From the NCBI GenBank assembly GCA_024138025.1, contig JAMXBD010000204.1, forward strand, positions 124,001 to 188,000: DNA of 64,000 nucleotides. The letters run 5' to 3'. Positions within the stretch are counted from its first letter, which is position 1; every line of letters starts with the position of its first letter. Below the pieces are notes generated by a model. The model saw only the letters and a list, made by a program, of their open reading frames with translations, was not told the origin of the DNA and ran no database searches. A program made the position numbers and the translations under genes. Positions 1 to 13,325 of the stretch are shown here, in pieces. Origin of the DNA: Combretum micranthum. Lineage: Eukaryota; Streptophyta; Magnoliopsida; Myrtales; Combretaceae.

Positions 1-600
1 TTTTATACCTGATTTTTTTCGTGCTCTAAAATAGTACCCGATTTAACTAAGTCCATTGTAAACATCCCAATTTTGCTCCTAAAATAATAATAATAATAAT
101 AATAATAATAGTAAAACTAAAAAAGAAGAAAAATGGTAAATAGAATATGTATACAAAAATATAGAATTTGGTTCAAAAATAATAAATAAAGATAAAAAGA
201 AAAGAAAAAAAATGTATAGACAAAAGTGAAAAGTAGGATTCAAAGGAAAAAGAAAAAAATTAATTAAATATAGCATTTTTGGCCTCGGTTCAGGTCACTC
301 AAATAACGCATGTTAGATAAACACACATGCACACACGCACATGAGGCCCAGGTTTGAATCGTGCGAAGAGCAACCAAAAAGTTTTTTTTCTGATTGGCAC
401 TTGCACGACATGTGTTAGTACACAGATCGCGCGTGTTCGGCACACGCATCGTTTTTCCCCAAACTTGACCAATTTTCCCATGTGATCAGTCATTTCAAGC
501 TCGATTTTGGTCCATTTTTCGTCCAATTTGAATCAAATTGATAGAGGGGATTTGAAGTAGGCAGAGATATTACAACTTTGACTCAAAAACTTGTCCTAAA
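1..600. other. AT-rich intergenic DNA with (AAT)n microsatellite
   Basis: No gene is visible. An AAT/TAA trinucleotide run lies at about 84-112, followed by A-rich sequence. Open frames here are low-complexity (Phe/Leu/Lys-rich) and have no recognisable domain. Confidence 0.6.
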
Positions 601-2180
601 ACCATCAATTTGATGCTTAATTTTGGATCCAAAGTTCATGAAAAACTCATTTTTTCGTGCGAAGCAAATTTTTCAAAATTCAAACTCAACATAGCTCAGC
701 TTCTAGAAATACTCATCTCATCTCTCCTTCATCTCTCCCGAAGTTCATTAAGCTCAAAACGCGCAAAACACATTTTAAAAGCTCGGATTCGCACACATCA
801 CCTACCCAATTCTCGAACATAACTCACCTAATTTAAGCCCTAAAAAGTATAAATAGGGCTCAAGTTTCTTGTTCATAGTATACACAAGCATCCAAAACAA
901 CAAACAACAGTCCATTTCATCCAAAATACTCTGGGAATCTTTAAATAATTTTTTGGAAATCTAGGGTTAGTTTTTTTAATCTCTCTGCTTACTCTTCATA
1001 GAGATCAAATCAGAGCAAATCAAGGCTACAGTAGGATCCAAGGGAGGTGAGAGCTTTAGTTAGTAGCTTTCCCCTTTATTCTAAAGCCTCCGATCAATCA
1101 CCACCAACAACCACCACTGACCACCACTTTGAGAGCTCAAAACCATCAACTTTGACCCACATTTGAGTCAATCCACGGCCATTGGACTTTTCCCATCCTT
1201 TAATCAACTTGTCCAATGCTTCCGTGACTTCCCAAAATCGCCGCAACATCGCCAGTTAATTCCGCCGACTAATAGCTCCTACATAACCTGAGTCCAACCC
1301 GATCGCTCCAGAAACTGACCAGCGCTTGAATGAGGTAATCTATTTTTTTTTTTTGTTTATTTGCTTACTTTAGCAAGTTTTTTTTAAAGAAAAATGAAAA
1401 AGAAAAGAAAAGAAAAAGAAAAAATAAATAAAATAAAATAAAAATATGATTTTGTCAAAATAATGAATCTCAAAATATACGTATGGAGTATGAGCATATT
1501 AATATAATATATATATAAGAAAAAATATATAAAAATAGAAAATAATCATAAAATATATAAATACATAAAAATTATGTATAAATTTTTTTGACACATAAGA
1601 AATCCTATTTTCTAAAAAAAAAAAAGTCAACTTGGTAGCCTCTAGGGACATACCCAACAACAAAAAAAAAGATTTTATAAAATTAAAAAATTAATAGACT
1701 TAAACTGGAAAATATTTCAAAAGATAAAAAATACCAACACACCAAATTTTTTTTAAAAGAACTACATATTATTTGATCCTGATTAGCGAATACGTAAACA
1801 CCTCCAAGGCGACATAAAAAATGAAAAAAAGAACCGTTTTTATTTTTTGTGAATATTTGAATTGATTCATTGTTTATTGTGAATATTGTTTAGATTTGTA
1901 ATTTTTAATGATAAATTGTAAATATCATAGTCTGTACATTAGCAAATTTTACGCATTTAAAAAGGATAAATTTTAAATCACAAATTTTAAGTGGTAACTC
2001 TATGGTTTTAACAGGGTAGCTCCCGAACCCAAAAACTTCTAGTTTATAAAATTTGGTTATAAATAAAATTTTTCTCAAACTAGTAACAAAGTTAAGTTCA
2101 ACCAACCTATTGATCCTAACTCATAATTTTTTCTCGATTTTGATTGGGTAGCGACTCCAAAATGTTTTCACAAATTATAT
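600..2180 (+). repeat. LTR-like Ty3/gypsy sequence (copy A of an inverted pair)
   Basis: This stretch shares an ordered set of blocks with the reverse complement of 40360-41900. The blocks are a TATA-box-like TATAAATAG near 849; a block around 1775-1806 with GATCCTGATTAGCGAATACG; and GTAGCGACTCC near 2145-2157, the kind of GCGACTCC sequence found next to the primer-binding site of Tat/Ogre-type elements. The distances between blocks (about 930 and 360 bp) agree with the other copy. No coding sequence follows, and the exact LTR ends were not found. Confidence 0.45.
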
Positions 2181-2518
2181 TTCTTTTAATTTCTAGTCAA
2201 GGATTTGTATCAAATGGGTCAGGGTTTGGTACAAATTAAATTAAAAGAAATTAAACCAGAAAATGAAAAATCCAGGCTCGAAATCCACTCTGTCATCCCA
2301 TGCGTGGTTCCTTGCACTAACAGTTGTTTGACACGTGCCCATTCATTCAAAAATCATAACAAGAAGACCGATTTTTAACCTAACCCAGAAAACCATAGAA
2401 CTTTCTCTCTCTATAAGCTTCCCTCGACATCTCCATCTTTGTCATTCCTTTCCCCTAAGTTGCGTGACTAACACCACCAACTTGTCATCACCAAACCATC
2501 TTAAAATGACAAGAGCTT
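2180..2518. other. Sequence split by the solo LTR (left part)
   Basis: Non-coding pyrimidine-rich DNA. It continues at 6286 if the solo LTR between is removed. No gene is recognised. Confidence 0.4.
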
Positions 2519-5500
2519 TGTCACACCTTGAGGGGTACACTAAACGTGGCAGTCCGACATATACATTATTAAAGCTTAGAAAATGACTACCTTAGTCACG
2601 CAAAGACTTCTATATTATACGCAAGGTGCACATCACAACAAAGGGGACGTATCGAAGTAACACAATTTATATTGATAATAATTAAGTAACAAGGCAAAAG
2701 AAATACTTATCATCAAATATAAATAAAGTAAATTACAACTCTTAGGGGCATATCCACACTGATATCCTCAAACAGATCAAAATAGATTCATATCTTCTAG
2801 TAGTCTCTAAAGTAATATCATATCACATATTACTCATCGATAAATTTTCAAAATAAAACTTTATTCTATACTCTCGATTCTTCCGTGAAGGGTCAAAAAT
2901 ACACCAATCATTTCTTTAACGTCTCGTTCCTCGAATGGAGTCTTAGGTATACCTGTTTCAACAAAATCTATGGAGTTATAAGCTTACAACATACTTAGTG
3001 AGATATTTCCCTATCATTCGCACCAACAATCATAAACAAACAAGTTAGTTAGTCAAGCATAGGCTATGCTTATGCAATAATCACATGAAGATTATACATA
3101 TGTATAGTTATTTAGAACATATACATAGAGTGGATTTATGCCATCCATATCAAGGTTAGGAAATTATTGATGAAGGTCCCCGTGATCTTCTACTGCTAGT
3201 CCTTGAGCACACACTTATAGCATTCGGTTGGCTCGGCTTGGAACCTAAAGTTGCATTCCTTGAGCGATGTGGATTCCCTAGGAAGGAGTATAGCCCATGT
3301 TCCATTATGCTAGCGGCCCATCTAACTCTATACGTAGGAGTAGCAACCTTTTGAAATGTGACTCTATAGATGCTATGCATGATCATTTTCTTGTTAACGT
3401 CATTCCGTATTATAATTCATTAAGGGTGATCATCAATCAATTTGAACACACATAGCAGTCAAGCATAAAAATAAATAAACATAGTTAAACAAGCATTCTA
3501 GTATTATGATATGCTTAGTATTCACTTAATCACACAATCAAAAGAAATGCATGTTGATCCCTTGATAATCTCCAATACATATCCATTTTTAACTTTTCTT
3601 ATCAGTCATGCTAGTGCAACTACTTTACAAGCATGAACAAGGTAACAAATTTAAGAGAAAAAAACTCACTTATCCATTAGAGCAATTCCTAGTCGTAATA
3701 ATTTAAAAATCATTTATTATTAAGGTTAACTTTTAGTATATGCATGATCCTAGTGATATTGCTTCAAAATAAAATTTTGTAAAATAATCTTTTGTAGAAA
3801 GTAATAATGTTGAGTTTTATGAAAAATTACTTTTTGGGCTTGTAATAAAATTCTGTACCTTAAATTTTGTAAATATGAGACTTAATAAAAATGATGGTTT
3901 AATATATATTTTGAAACTTTGGAGTTCTTATACTTACTTCAAAAACTTCATTTAATAATTTATTTTACAAGACATAGGTTTTAATTTTTGTGACATAATA
4001 CTCTAAGTGCATTTCCCTTAAATTTTTCTTAAGTTTGGTTTTTCAATAAAATCTCACTTCTTAGGTTTTATAAATGTGAAACTCAATTAAAGAAAATCAT
4101 GGTTTTATATTTATTTTGAATATTTCATTTTTATCTTAAACTTCTTTTAACTAGTTATTTTCCAAAATATGAATCTTTATGTGTTTGTGAAAAAAATCAT
4201 TCTAGGTTGTATTATCTTTAAAATGTTTTAAGTTTTGGCATATGAGAAAAATTAGGCAAATACCTTTGTTCTAAATTTTTGTTTTTAATAAAGCGGTTTC
4301 TTCATGTATAGTAAATAAGATTTCTGGAAAATTTTTGCATAACAAAAAATTATCAATATATATACTTTAGAAGTTTATTTTGAGAATTTGAAAAATATAC
4401 TTGTGTGTTTTCTTTCAAATTTTTTATTCTTAATGAAAATATGGAGTCTTAAATTATATTTAAGGCTCCTGGGACTTAGATTATGGACAAGTCCCCTTTT
4501 GTTTTGACTTGATTAGGGACAAGTCTGAGACTTTAAATGGTCTCAAAGAGCAAGTAAATAAATAAATTGCAAGAAAATAGATGTTAGATTAGTGAGCATT
4601 TATGCTCTAAATAATATAAGTATTACATATACCAATTAATACATAAAAAGTAAAGTTAATAACAAGAACAATACATAAACATAAACATGATCATGAAGTT
4701 AAACATGATATGAACAATATGTTGTCTTAAATTTCCAATCCCTAGCATATGCATCATGGGGATTTTATATGGAAAATACAACATACATATTTTTCATGTC
4801 ATATAACATTATCTATGGAGGAGGTTTAGCGTTTACCTAAGGTATTGATGAAAGAAGAATTTGAGAGAACTTAAGATTTGTGTATGGATGAAAGTGAGAA
4901 GGAAAGTGTTTGAGAAAATTTTTAGAGAGAAATGTTGTGAAGAAAAATTAGTAGAGTTTTTTTATGGTGAAAGAAAAGTGTATAAGAAGTGAAGGAGTGA
5001 ATGGGTATTTACAAAGAGAAGAATGAAGGAATAAAAGATGTAAAAATAAATGAAAAAGAAAATAAAAGAAAATGAAAGGGAAAAGATTGAGAAGCGGGTG
5101 AGGTGAGGCAACTGCTACTAATAAAAAGAGAGGAAAAAAATTTAATTTAAGTAGAAAAAGTATAATGAAGTATAAAAGAAGTTAAGTAAAAAGTGCATTT
5201 TAGTTTTATAGGAAAAGAAAATTATAAGGGATATAAGAGATAGGTGTAAGAAAAAGTAGATAGTGGTGAATAGCAGCAAATAATAAATGAATAGTAAGCA
5301 AGACAAACAAATTACCCGTAGTAATAAAAATCTACGTAAATGAGTTATATCTGATATTTTTAGAAGCCAAAAAATTTGCAACTAATATTTCTACGATTCC
5401 TTATTACATTACGAGTCTAAATTGATTGTTGGAATATTTTCATCATTTTGTGAGCTGGGACCCTGATTTTAGAAACTAATCCCGTTCGGGTTCAAAACGA

Positions 5501-6285
5501 TTTAATTTTTGGCAAATCTAATCTTTTTAGATTGTATGACATTTTTCTGGGTCATAATCTAGGATTAACTCATTTTTATTGCTTTAGAATTTCCAGAACG
5601 GTCTTACCGGATCTAGATTTACTAGAACTCATTGTTAACCTATGTTGGCTTTTAGGGTTCCAATTTGAATTCCAGCTTTAAAATCTAGTCTTAAGATTAC
5701 ACAATCCAGAGGTTTATATTTATTTAATATTTTAAGATTCTCATAATTGTCTAATCAAGTTTACAACTTTTAAGGTTAAAGGTTAACTTGGTTTGACTTT
5801 TGGTATCAGTTTTAATTTTGAATCTTAAGATTCATTTATAAAGCTACTGAGCGATCTAGGGTTTTGCTATTTTATCATTAATTGTTGTCTAGTGATATTA
5901 TCTCAATTTGTGTGCCAATGACCGCGTACGGAAACGGTTTTAGCTTAACTTGTGAAATTTTGACCTGATAAATTATTACTATACTATGGAAAAATTATTT
6001 CATGTTATTTTGTCATTAACTATTATTTGGACATATTGTCTCGATTTACGTGTAAGATATCAAATAGATGAATTGTTTAGCTTAGGGTTTTTAAATTGAA
6101 TGATTATTTGGTTTTCGTTTTGTTTTCGAAGATACCCCTTTTCGTTAGGGTAAGAAATTCCGTATTTTGATCTCGTTTATGGTTCCCAGAGTTCGGTTTT
6201 AACTTGGTTCGATTCTAAGGTTTTTGTTTTGTTATTAGCTTTTAGGATTATTTTATAAGAGTATTAAAAAATTCAAGAGCTTACA
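2519..6285 (+). mobile_element. Solo LTR, 3767 bp, family L1, copy 1
   Basis: The sequence begins TGTCACACC and ends CTTACA, so it has the TG...CA ends of an LTR. It is flanked by an exact 5-bp target duplication, AGCTT, at 2514-2518 and 6286-6290. No gag or pol coding sequence lies inside. The whole stretch is similar, in the same order, to 44070-47829 (3760 bp), and its first kilobase to the inverted fragment at about 11340-12234. This is what LTR-LTR recombination leaves behind. The length is large for a plant LTR and fits long-LTR Ty3/gypsy lineages, but the superfamily is inference because no internal region remains. Confidence 0.85.
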
Positions 6286-6290
6286 AGCTT

Positions 6291-7421
6291 CAACTACCCA
6301 TCAACTACCCATCACCTGCTTTGTGGAACACCATTCCATATCTGCCAAAAGTTAACCAAACCACCTATAGGGATATCACCAAGCAGACCTCCATTGCCAT
6401 CGAACTCAAGCCAACTTGACATCTCACACCCAGATCATCCACATCACCCTCTGCCTATGAACCACAATCTAACCCAACACTGCAAATCACAAACCAAACA
6501 CAATTCCATATGACTCACTGTAAAATGTTGTCCTGATTTAGGGTGAATAAATACACACAATTAATAAACACAGTTGGCATAGACTTAGTTTTCGAGAGAG
6601 TTGGGTTATCGATTTAGGAATTGAGTTAAGATGGAGATGGTGACTCACATGGTTGAAGGATATGGATGTTGGTCGGGGTTTGAGTAGTCGTCGAGATGAC
6701 CATGGTGATGCATTGGATTTCCATCATTAGCAAGGTTGAGTGATTGTTTGTGAATGGTTTGATGGAGGTCTGTGTCTTTGGGTTCATGCACTTACGTTGA
6801 TTTGATGATGGTTGTTGAGGCTTGCCCACTTGGGAAATTGTAGCTTTGAAGAGGATGAAGAAGATGGGTTGTGGTCTTCTCTCTCTTCTGTTCTCTTCTC
6901 TCTCTCTCTTCACATTTTTTTTTGTTTTTTTAAGGCTATTACCATGTGTCAACTTATCATTGGTTATTAAAGCCATACATATAGATGGTGTTAAGTCTGT
7001 TAAGGAAGGTAATAATTGTGCTTGTAGAAATTCAATCAGGCATGAAATTAAACTTTTCAAAGTTCAGGTACCTAATTGGATTTTTTAACAAAGTTCAAGT
7101 ACCAAATTCGGCATTTTCCCAAAAAGGAAATAGTAAACATTAATCTTACTTATAGGAACTTATGTAAACCTAAAATGTGATAAAGAAAAGAAAAAGTAAA
7201 AAACCAAACACAAAACCTCTTTGTTGAACCATGTGGAGGTTGCAATCTCGTTTTGATGTGAAAAGGTATTGTACAAATGCTCCACAACTTAATTAAGTTA
7301 CATTTAATAAGCAAAAACTTATTTGTGACATGTTTAAGCTATGTTATGTTTTCGTTTTTGTTTTGTACTTGTTGTTGCAAGTTATTTCAAGCACATTTTA
7401 GGCCTTGATGCTTTTGGAATC
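6291..7421. other. Non-coding DNA right of the solo LTR, with MITE-like end
   Basis: No gene is recognised. A CT-rich run lies at about 6880-6912. At 7060-7130 a motif of the type AAAGTTCAGGTACC and AAGTTCAAGTACCAAATT resembles the ends of Mutator-type MITEs found elsewhere in the window. The 144-codon minus-strand open frame at 6626-7060 is Thr/Pro/Lys-rich, shows no domain and overlaps simple sequence, so it is not called a gene. A (TA)n run lies further on at 7611-7634, inside the next LTR. Confidence 0.4.
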
Positions 7422-7603
7422 TGTAAAGACCCGACCTACTAAATCCCGAGGTTTAGAGTACCGATTACCCAACCACATATAACATTTTCACATTATATGT
7501 AAGGTTATCCTAAAACTAACAGTTTATGAGAATTGTTTGATCAAATCTACTAAAACTTTATAAACAACCTTTAACAAAACAAGATTGCTAATAAAAGCAA
7601 TCT

Positions 7604-7634
<31 letters not shown>

Positions 7635-10203
7635 CATCATATGTACAAAGCTAGTGCCAATACAAGACATTACAAAAATTACAAGTTTTTCTTAGTACAA
7701 AAAGTAACCCTAAGAGATCTTAGGTCTTTACATCTTAGGCTTATCTATCAAGCCTTCTATACAGATAATTTTGCTTTTAAACAAAAGCTTCTCCAAAATC
7801 CAGGGGCATTAGAGTCCTACTCATCACACTCATCCATGAATCTCTCAAAGTGTGACCCATAACCCAGATCATCATATAACTCATCTACATTACCTGCAAA
7901 GCAGCAAAAATGAGCCAAAGGCCCAGTACGCAATAACAAAATACAAGAACAATTTATCAAGCAAACTTAAATCAAATGGAATGCATCAATGAATCAAGTC
8001 ATTATCTTATTAAGTTTTCTTTTACAGAGCAACATGAGGGTATTCAAACCTCGGGATCACGCTCCGAGAATTTAGGTGTCTTAAGTAGCAACAGCTGCTG
8101 AGGGGTTGATATAAGCAATTCGAATACTTATATCTTCTATATCTATTCCATAAAGAAATAGCTTCATTTAGGGTTCAAAAGTCGTTGTCCAACTCTACTT
8201 AAACTCAGTCCACAACATGAGCCTAGTTCATAAGTTCCCATAAACTTTGAACTAAACTATGGTATTTTCCCCTAAGTTTAAGCAAACGTTAATCGGATAC
8301 TATTTCCCCCATCGGCTACCCACTTAACCAAAATGAATTGCTACTGCATCATAGCGTACCATTGCATCATGGTAAAGTCATTGCATCATGACTTAGGTTA
8401 AGGGCCTAACTAACATGTCATTGAATCATGACAGGTTTGCTACTCCTCAGACCAGATTAAACAGCGTATAGATATCTAATTCATCAAAACATTAAGTCGA
8501 ATTAAATTAAATTAATTTAAGAATGCCTAGTCCTAGCACACAACAAACAAGCTATTGTGTACCTGAATCGATAGTATATTACTATATTCACTCGGAGGGA
8601 AAATAATCGAAGAACCTTTAACTAAAATAAGAATATCAAAACAATCAATAATTGAATGTATAATTCACATATATATATATATATCACAATCCTAGGTTAA
8701 CTATACAAGGAGATTTAATAAGCTTAGCATATAGTTTTAATATTTAATTCATACATAAAACATGTTTATTTAGCTTATATATTCATTTGAAGATCATATA
8801 TGAAGTAAGGAATGACAATTGAAGAAGATTGAATTTGTAAAACTCAAGGAATACGCGGCCTTTCTACGCAGGCAAAATTTGACTGAACGTCGGTAGCATT
8901 AAAATTATACGCCGATAGGCGTTGAGCCTAGTGTTAAATATTTTGATTCTGTTCACATCCAACACCACCCATACGTCGACGGCATTGAAGCCTTAATGCC
9001 CGGCTTACACTTTAAAAAATAAACGCTGGCAAATTTCCTTGTAAAAGCCGGTGTCTTTTGAAGTGGCTTTAAAAAATTCGATTCTGATTACATTCAACTC
9101 CGCCTCTACGCTGGCGGCGTTGAAGTACCAGATGCCGGCATACACTAAAAAACAGGCCTATTCGAAAAGAATTTATTTCCCATGTTTTGCACTTTACAAA
9201 TTCATAACCTACAACATTTTTAATCCTTCTTCAAGCTCATATTTAGCTTCATATACTATCTTCTATCCACTCTAATCAATCTTAGCAACTTTGAACATTA
9301 AAACAACACATTAAACCACTTCATTCACATCAAATCCTCCCCTCCTCTTCACTTCAACTTCAACTACTCAAATCAACATCACTCCTCACCAACAATTCTT
9401 ATAACTACTATAACACATAAACAAGTTCACACAATAACAAAACACAACCTAACCTATATCAATACATAAAATCATACAATTCAAAAGACATTAACTTATC
9501 CTACCATAGGTTTCACATATATACTACAAGAAAGGAAATAAAACAATAGTCTATACTAGCTTTAACTTACATGTAGAAGCTTTGGCTTGGAGAGATTTTT
9601 GAATTCAAAAGCTTAGTATTGGTCTTGGGTTTAGGGCTTGTAGTTTGAAGAGAAAGAAAAGAGAAAAGGAGAGAAAAAAGAGGAAAATTCGTATGAAAAT
9701 GGAGGGTTGCCAAAAAAAGCCTTAATTAATCATATTTGAGGTTTATATTTATCCTACATTTGACTTTAGGGGTATATTTGACTTACGTTTAATTTGGCTT
9801 AATTTGGAGTCCATTTAGGTCGAATTTGAGCTTGAAAAATAGGCTTAATTTTTGTAAAATTTCTGTCAACAATTCCTTAGACATTTCAAAAGTTGTTTTG
9901 AAAATTTTAAACATAACACACACACATATCAATTCATAAGAGATACAAACATTAATTATACTATACACACATTTATAAATATAAAACAATAACACTAATT
10001 TTATTACACATACAAAATAACACATATGTAATATTCAAGATATACTAACTTAAACACATTTAGCCTATTACCAAATCATCTACTCCAATATTAATATTAC
10101 CACACATGACTCTCATCAATTAACATGCTCATAAAGTTCAATAATTAAAACAAATAAAACATATACATGGAAATTAAATAGAAATTAAAGTTAGGTCATT
10201 TCA
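7422..10203 (+). mobile_element. Solo LTR, 2782 bp, with exact target duplication
   Basis: It starts TGTAAAGACCCGACC and ends TTAGGTCATTTCA, giving TG...CA ends with imperfect inverted GACC/GGTC cores. The 5 bp before (7417-7421) and after (10204-10208) are both GAATC, an exact target-site duplication. No internal coding domain is present. The TGTAA(C/A)GACCCG start is common among plant Ty3/gypsy LTRs. A (TA)n microsatellite sits at 7611-7634. Confidence 0.85.
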
Positions 10204-10980
10204 GAATCATTCAAAGCTCAAAACACAAAAGTTGTAGAGCTTTTTTTAAGCTTTCTATAGCATCTTAAATCACTTCAATCGTAATTTAGATGAGAAAGTT
10301 ACGACCAAAATACAAAACAGTATCGAAATAGCCAGAGGTAATCGAGGGGTAAATCAAGCCCTCAACTTTAGGCTCGATTGGATCGGCTCGCCAGTATACT
10401 CTGTCAAGGCTAAAATATAGCCGTTATAGAATTTTTTATTTGACCGTTAGCGATTGTTTTGATGGTCAATGGCAAGATTACTTTGAGAACATATAAATAG
10501 ATTGTTTAGAGTATTTTTATGTAAGAGAGTTGAGCTTATTTTATGGAGATTATATCAAAATACTCTCTTGATTTGTATTTGCATTTGTTAAGTGAATAAT
10601 TCTATAGTGAGATTAGTGAGCTAATATTGTAAGATACTATTCACATGTTTTGTTTGAGTATTGTAGTGAAGTCCTCTCTTATTTGAGGCAGTAGGTGAAA
10701 TCCTTGTGTGTTGAGGCATTGTGAAGTCCTCTTGATTAAGGCAATTATGAAGTCCGCTTTGTGAGACAATTGTTTATTGAATGAAGTGTGAAGTCCTTAT
10801 TGAGTAACGTAATTGTAAACTATGGAGATTAGAGAGTGGGTTGAACTTCATGTTATATCATAGTGTAATATTCTCCTTCCTTTATCTCTTTATTATTATT
10901 GTTAAATTGCATGAATTTAGCTAAATTGATAAAAGAGATAATGGTTGGTTAAATAAGCTTAAAATTGGTTTAGAAACCCA
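10204..10980 (+). repeat. LTR-like fragment with TATA box and short tandem repeats
   Basis: This continues the sequence interrupted by the preceding solo LTR. A TATA-like ATATAAATAG lies at about 10490-10500. A degenerate array of about five units beginning GTGAAGTCCT follows at 10666, 10695, 10721, 10747 and 10788. After that comes a T-rich stretch with TTTATTATTATTG, as at the 3' end of copia-type LTRs. It is probably part of an older LTR into which the 7422-10203 element jumped. No primer-binding site is seen. Confidence 0.4.
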
Positions 10981-11340
10981 CCTTGTAGCTTCTGCTTCCA
11001 TATATGTATGTAGCAAGCCTAGCTGCGTGCTTAGCTTCCAACGCTCTCTCCCCCTCTTACTCTTTTGCTCTTCTCACTTCACTATCTTGAACCATACCAC
11101 CACATCAGTAACCTCCACCAGTATCCACCCAAAACCACGTGGACTGTAAAGAGCAAACCTAGGATTGAGAATCATAGGATGGTACCATGTCAAAATTACC
11201 CACACTAAACACCCATCTCCACCGCACCACTTAACCTAAACTAGCTTCATGATTCACACCAACAGTGATATGCCATCATGCTTTGGAGACCTACATCCAA
11301 CTAGCCTTTAACCAAAGGATTAATATTTGTATAGTGTGGA
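10980..11340. other. Unassigned non-coding stretch
   Basis: C/A-rich sequence with no recognisable protein or RNA gene. It lies between the LTR-like fragment and the truncated inverted L1 LTR. Confidence 0.3.
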
Positions 11341-12234
11341 TGACTATTGTAATTCTAGTCGGCTTGTTAAAATAAATAGACATGCATTGCATCTTTGAGT
11401 CACATTTGGAAGACTACTACTCCAAATGAGTGATTGGATGGATTCTCAATTTTGTAACGCAATCCTACTCCAAGCATGAGGTACTAAATGTTCAACAACA
11501 CGGCCTCATAGAGGAGCTACGACATACCAATCACTATAGGTAAGTGCCTGGGGACTAGCAGAGGAGGTCACAGAGACTTGCTAAGGCATTCCCAACTGTT
11601 TGTCACAGAGGGTGTAAATTCATTCTATATATGAGTTCCGGATAACCATATATACTTATGTGCTCATGTGTTTATTGCATAGCATGCATAGCATATCTTT
11701 GAATTTGATAACCTTGTTGTCTATGATTGTTCGTACGAATGATGGGAAGTATCTCACTAAGCACATTATAGCTTATACCTATATAGATTTTTAATGAAAT
11801 TGGAGTACTTGTGGCTTTACTTGAGAGACAAAATGCTCAAGGAAATCACTAGTGGACTTTTGAAGCCTTAATGGAAGACTTGGGAGCATAGAGTGAAGTT
11901 TCTTTTGGAAACCTTTAATGATGGATATGTGATACTCCATTATTTTTGGAGACTTTATGGATGATTGTAATATTTTGGTGAATTTGAAGACTTAGCGAGG
12001 GTATGCTCCTAAGACTTTGTAATTTATGAATGTTTACATTCAATTATATTTAGATCTCTAGCATGCAAATTATCTGTTATTCTCTTGAATTGCACTACTT
12101 CCTGATGTTCCCTTTACTATGATATACGCCTTGTGCATAATATGGAAGCCTTTGCGTGACTAAAGTAGTTATTCCTAAGCTTCAATATTATATACGGTGG
12201 GCTGTCATATTCAGGATACTCCTCGGGTGTAACA
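11340..12234 (-). mobile_element. Truncated, inverted L1-family LTR (copy 3)
   Basis: Read on the minus strand it begins TGTTACACCC at 12234 and follows copy 1 from 2519 to about 3430. Shared blocks include GACTACTTTAGTCACGCAAA and AGTGAGATACTTCCC. Similarity fades near 11340, so about three quarters of the element is missing. Its intact TG end abuts the copia coding remnant beginning at about 12240, which suggests it inserted into that element. Confidence 0.7.
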
Positions 12235-12239
12235 GTCAT

Positions 12240-12987
12240 TGATCTTCTAAAGAAGATAGGTAAACTCGGTATAAAATATGCTAATACCCTAATGGAGACC
12301 AATTACAAGGTTGGTCCTAAGAGTGGCAAACCCTTAAAAGGCATGGGACAATTCCAAAGACTAGTTGGAAATTAATCTATCTTACTATCACTAGAACAAA
12401 CATAACTTTTGGTGTTAGTGCTGTAAGCCAGTTTATGCATGCCCCTAGGACCAATCATCTTAATCCTGGTCAAGGGATCTAGATGAGAAAAAATGACACT
12501 AACTCCATTTGTTATTCTGATGTAGATTAGGCTAGGTGTAGTTGATAGAAAACTACCTATAAGATACCATACCTTTGTAGGTGAGAATCTTGTAACATGG
12601 AAAAGTGAAAACCAAAATGTTGTTGCAAGATCAAGCGCAGAAGTAGAGTATAAAGCAATGGCATCAACTACTAGTGAACTTGTGTGGACCAAGCAATTGC
12701 TGTGCGACATGAAAGTTTCATGCAAGGGACCAATGCAAATGTATTGTGACAATCAAACTACTAGACATATCGCATCAATCCAATGTTTCATGAAAGAACC
12801 AAGCACATTGAGGTAGATTGCCACTTTGCACGAGAAAAAATTCAAGCTGGAGAAATTGAGACTCCATTCGTACAAAGTCAAGATCAGTTAGCTAACATAT
12901 TCACCAAGGCATTGGACAAAAGATGTTTTTAGAAGACTCTATGCAAATTGGGCTCAACAACTTATTTGAACCCAATTTGAGGGGGAG
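12240..12987 (+). pseudogene. Ty1-copia pol remnant (end of RT and RNase H)
   Basis: Translation in shifting frames gives the familiar copia C-terminal signature. It shows a YQRLVGKLIYL-like block at about 12345-12385 (here FQRLVGN), then [50 protein letters not shown] and [11 protein letters not shown]. Several stops and frameshifts break it, so it is dead. Gag, protease, integrase and most of the reverse transcriptase are absent; the left end is cut by the inverted LTR at 12234. It ends with a GAGGGGGAG polypurine tract at about 12979-12987, just before an LTR. The 126-residue minus-strand open frame at 12372-12752 is only its antisense shadow. Confidence 0.85.
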
Positions 12988-13248
12988 TGATAAGGATGAA
13001 AATAAAAAAGATAACAAGGTGCAAATCTCAACCTAAATTAGCTAATGATGCCAGCTTCATCAACTAGCCGTTAAAGACTATTTTTAGTAATTACCATTGT
13101 AATTTCTATATTTAGGCAATATTGTATATAGTGTAAAATAAGAAATAGCCAAACAATAATAAGGAGAATTGGTTATATGTATCAATGTATAGAGTCTGTA
13201 AAGATGTAAGGAAAAGAAAAAAACAATTATTTTCTCATAATTGCAACA
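12988..13248 (+). mobile_element. 3' LTR of the copia remnant, about 261 bp
   Basis: It follows the polypurine tract directly, starts TGATAAGG and ends GCAACA, so it has TG...CA ends. The length is typical of short copia LTRs. No matching 5' LTR is visible upstream. Ten bases beyond it begins the sequence shared with the decayed CCT1 copy, so the element sits at the left edge of the CCT1 remnant or within its intron. Confidence 0.65.
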
Positions 13249-13325
13249 TGATCTAATCTATGCAGGATCAATGTTCTCTTCAGTGTGAAAAGGATGAATT
13301 TAATGATATTTTTTTGTTGATGCAG

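Noticed and set aside
84..112. Regular AAT repeats that might suggest an array
   Set aside because: A plain microsatellite; there are no spacers, so not CRISPR.
6626..7060. 144-codon minus-strand open frame
   Set aside because: Simple composition, no domain, overlaps CT-rich and MITE-like sequence, and a competing frame exists on the other strand.
12372..12752. 126-codon minus-strand open frame
   Set aside because: Exact antisense of the copia RNase H coding remnant.
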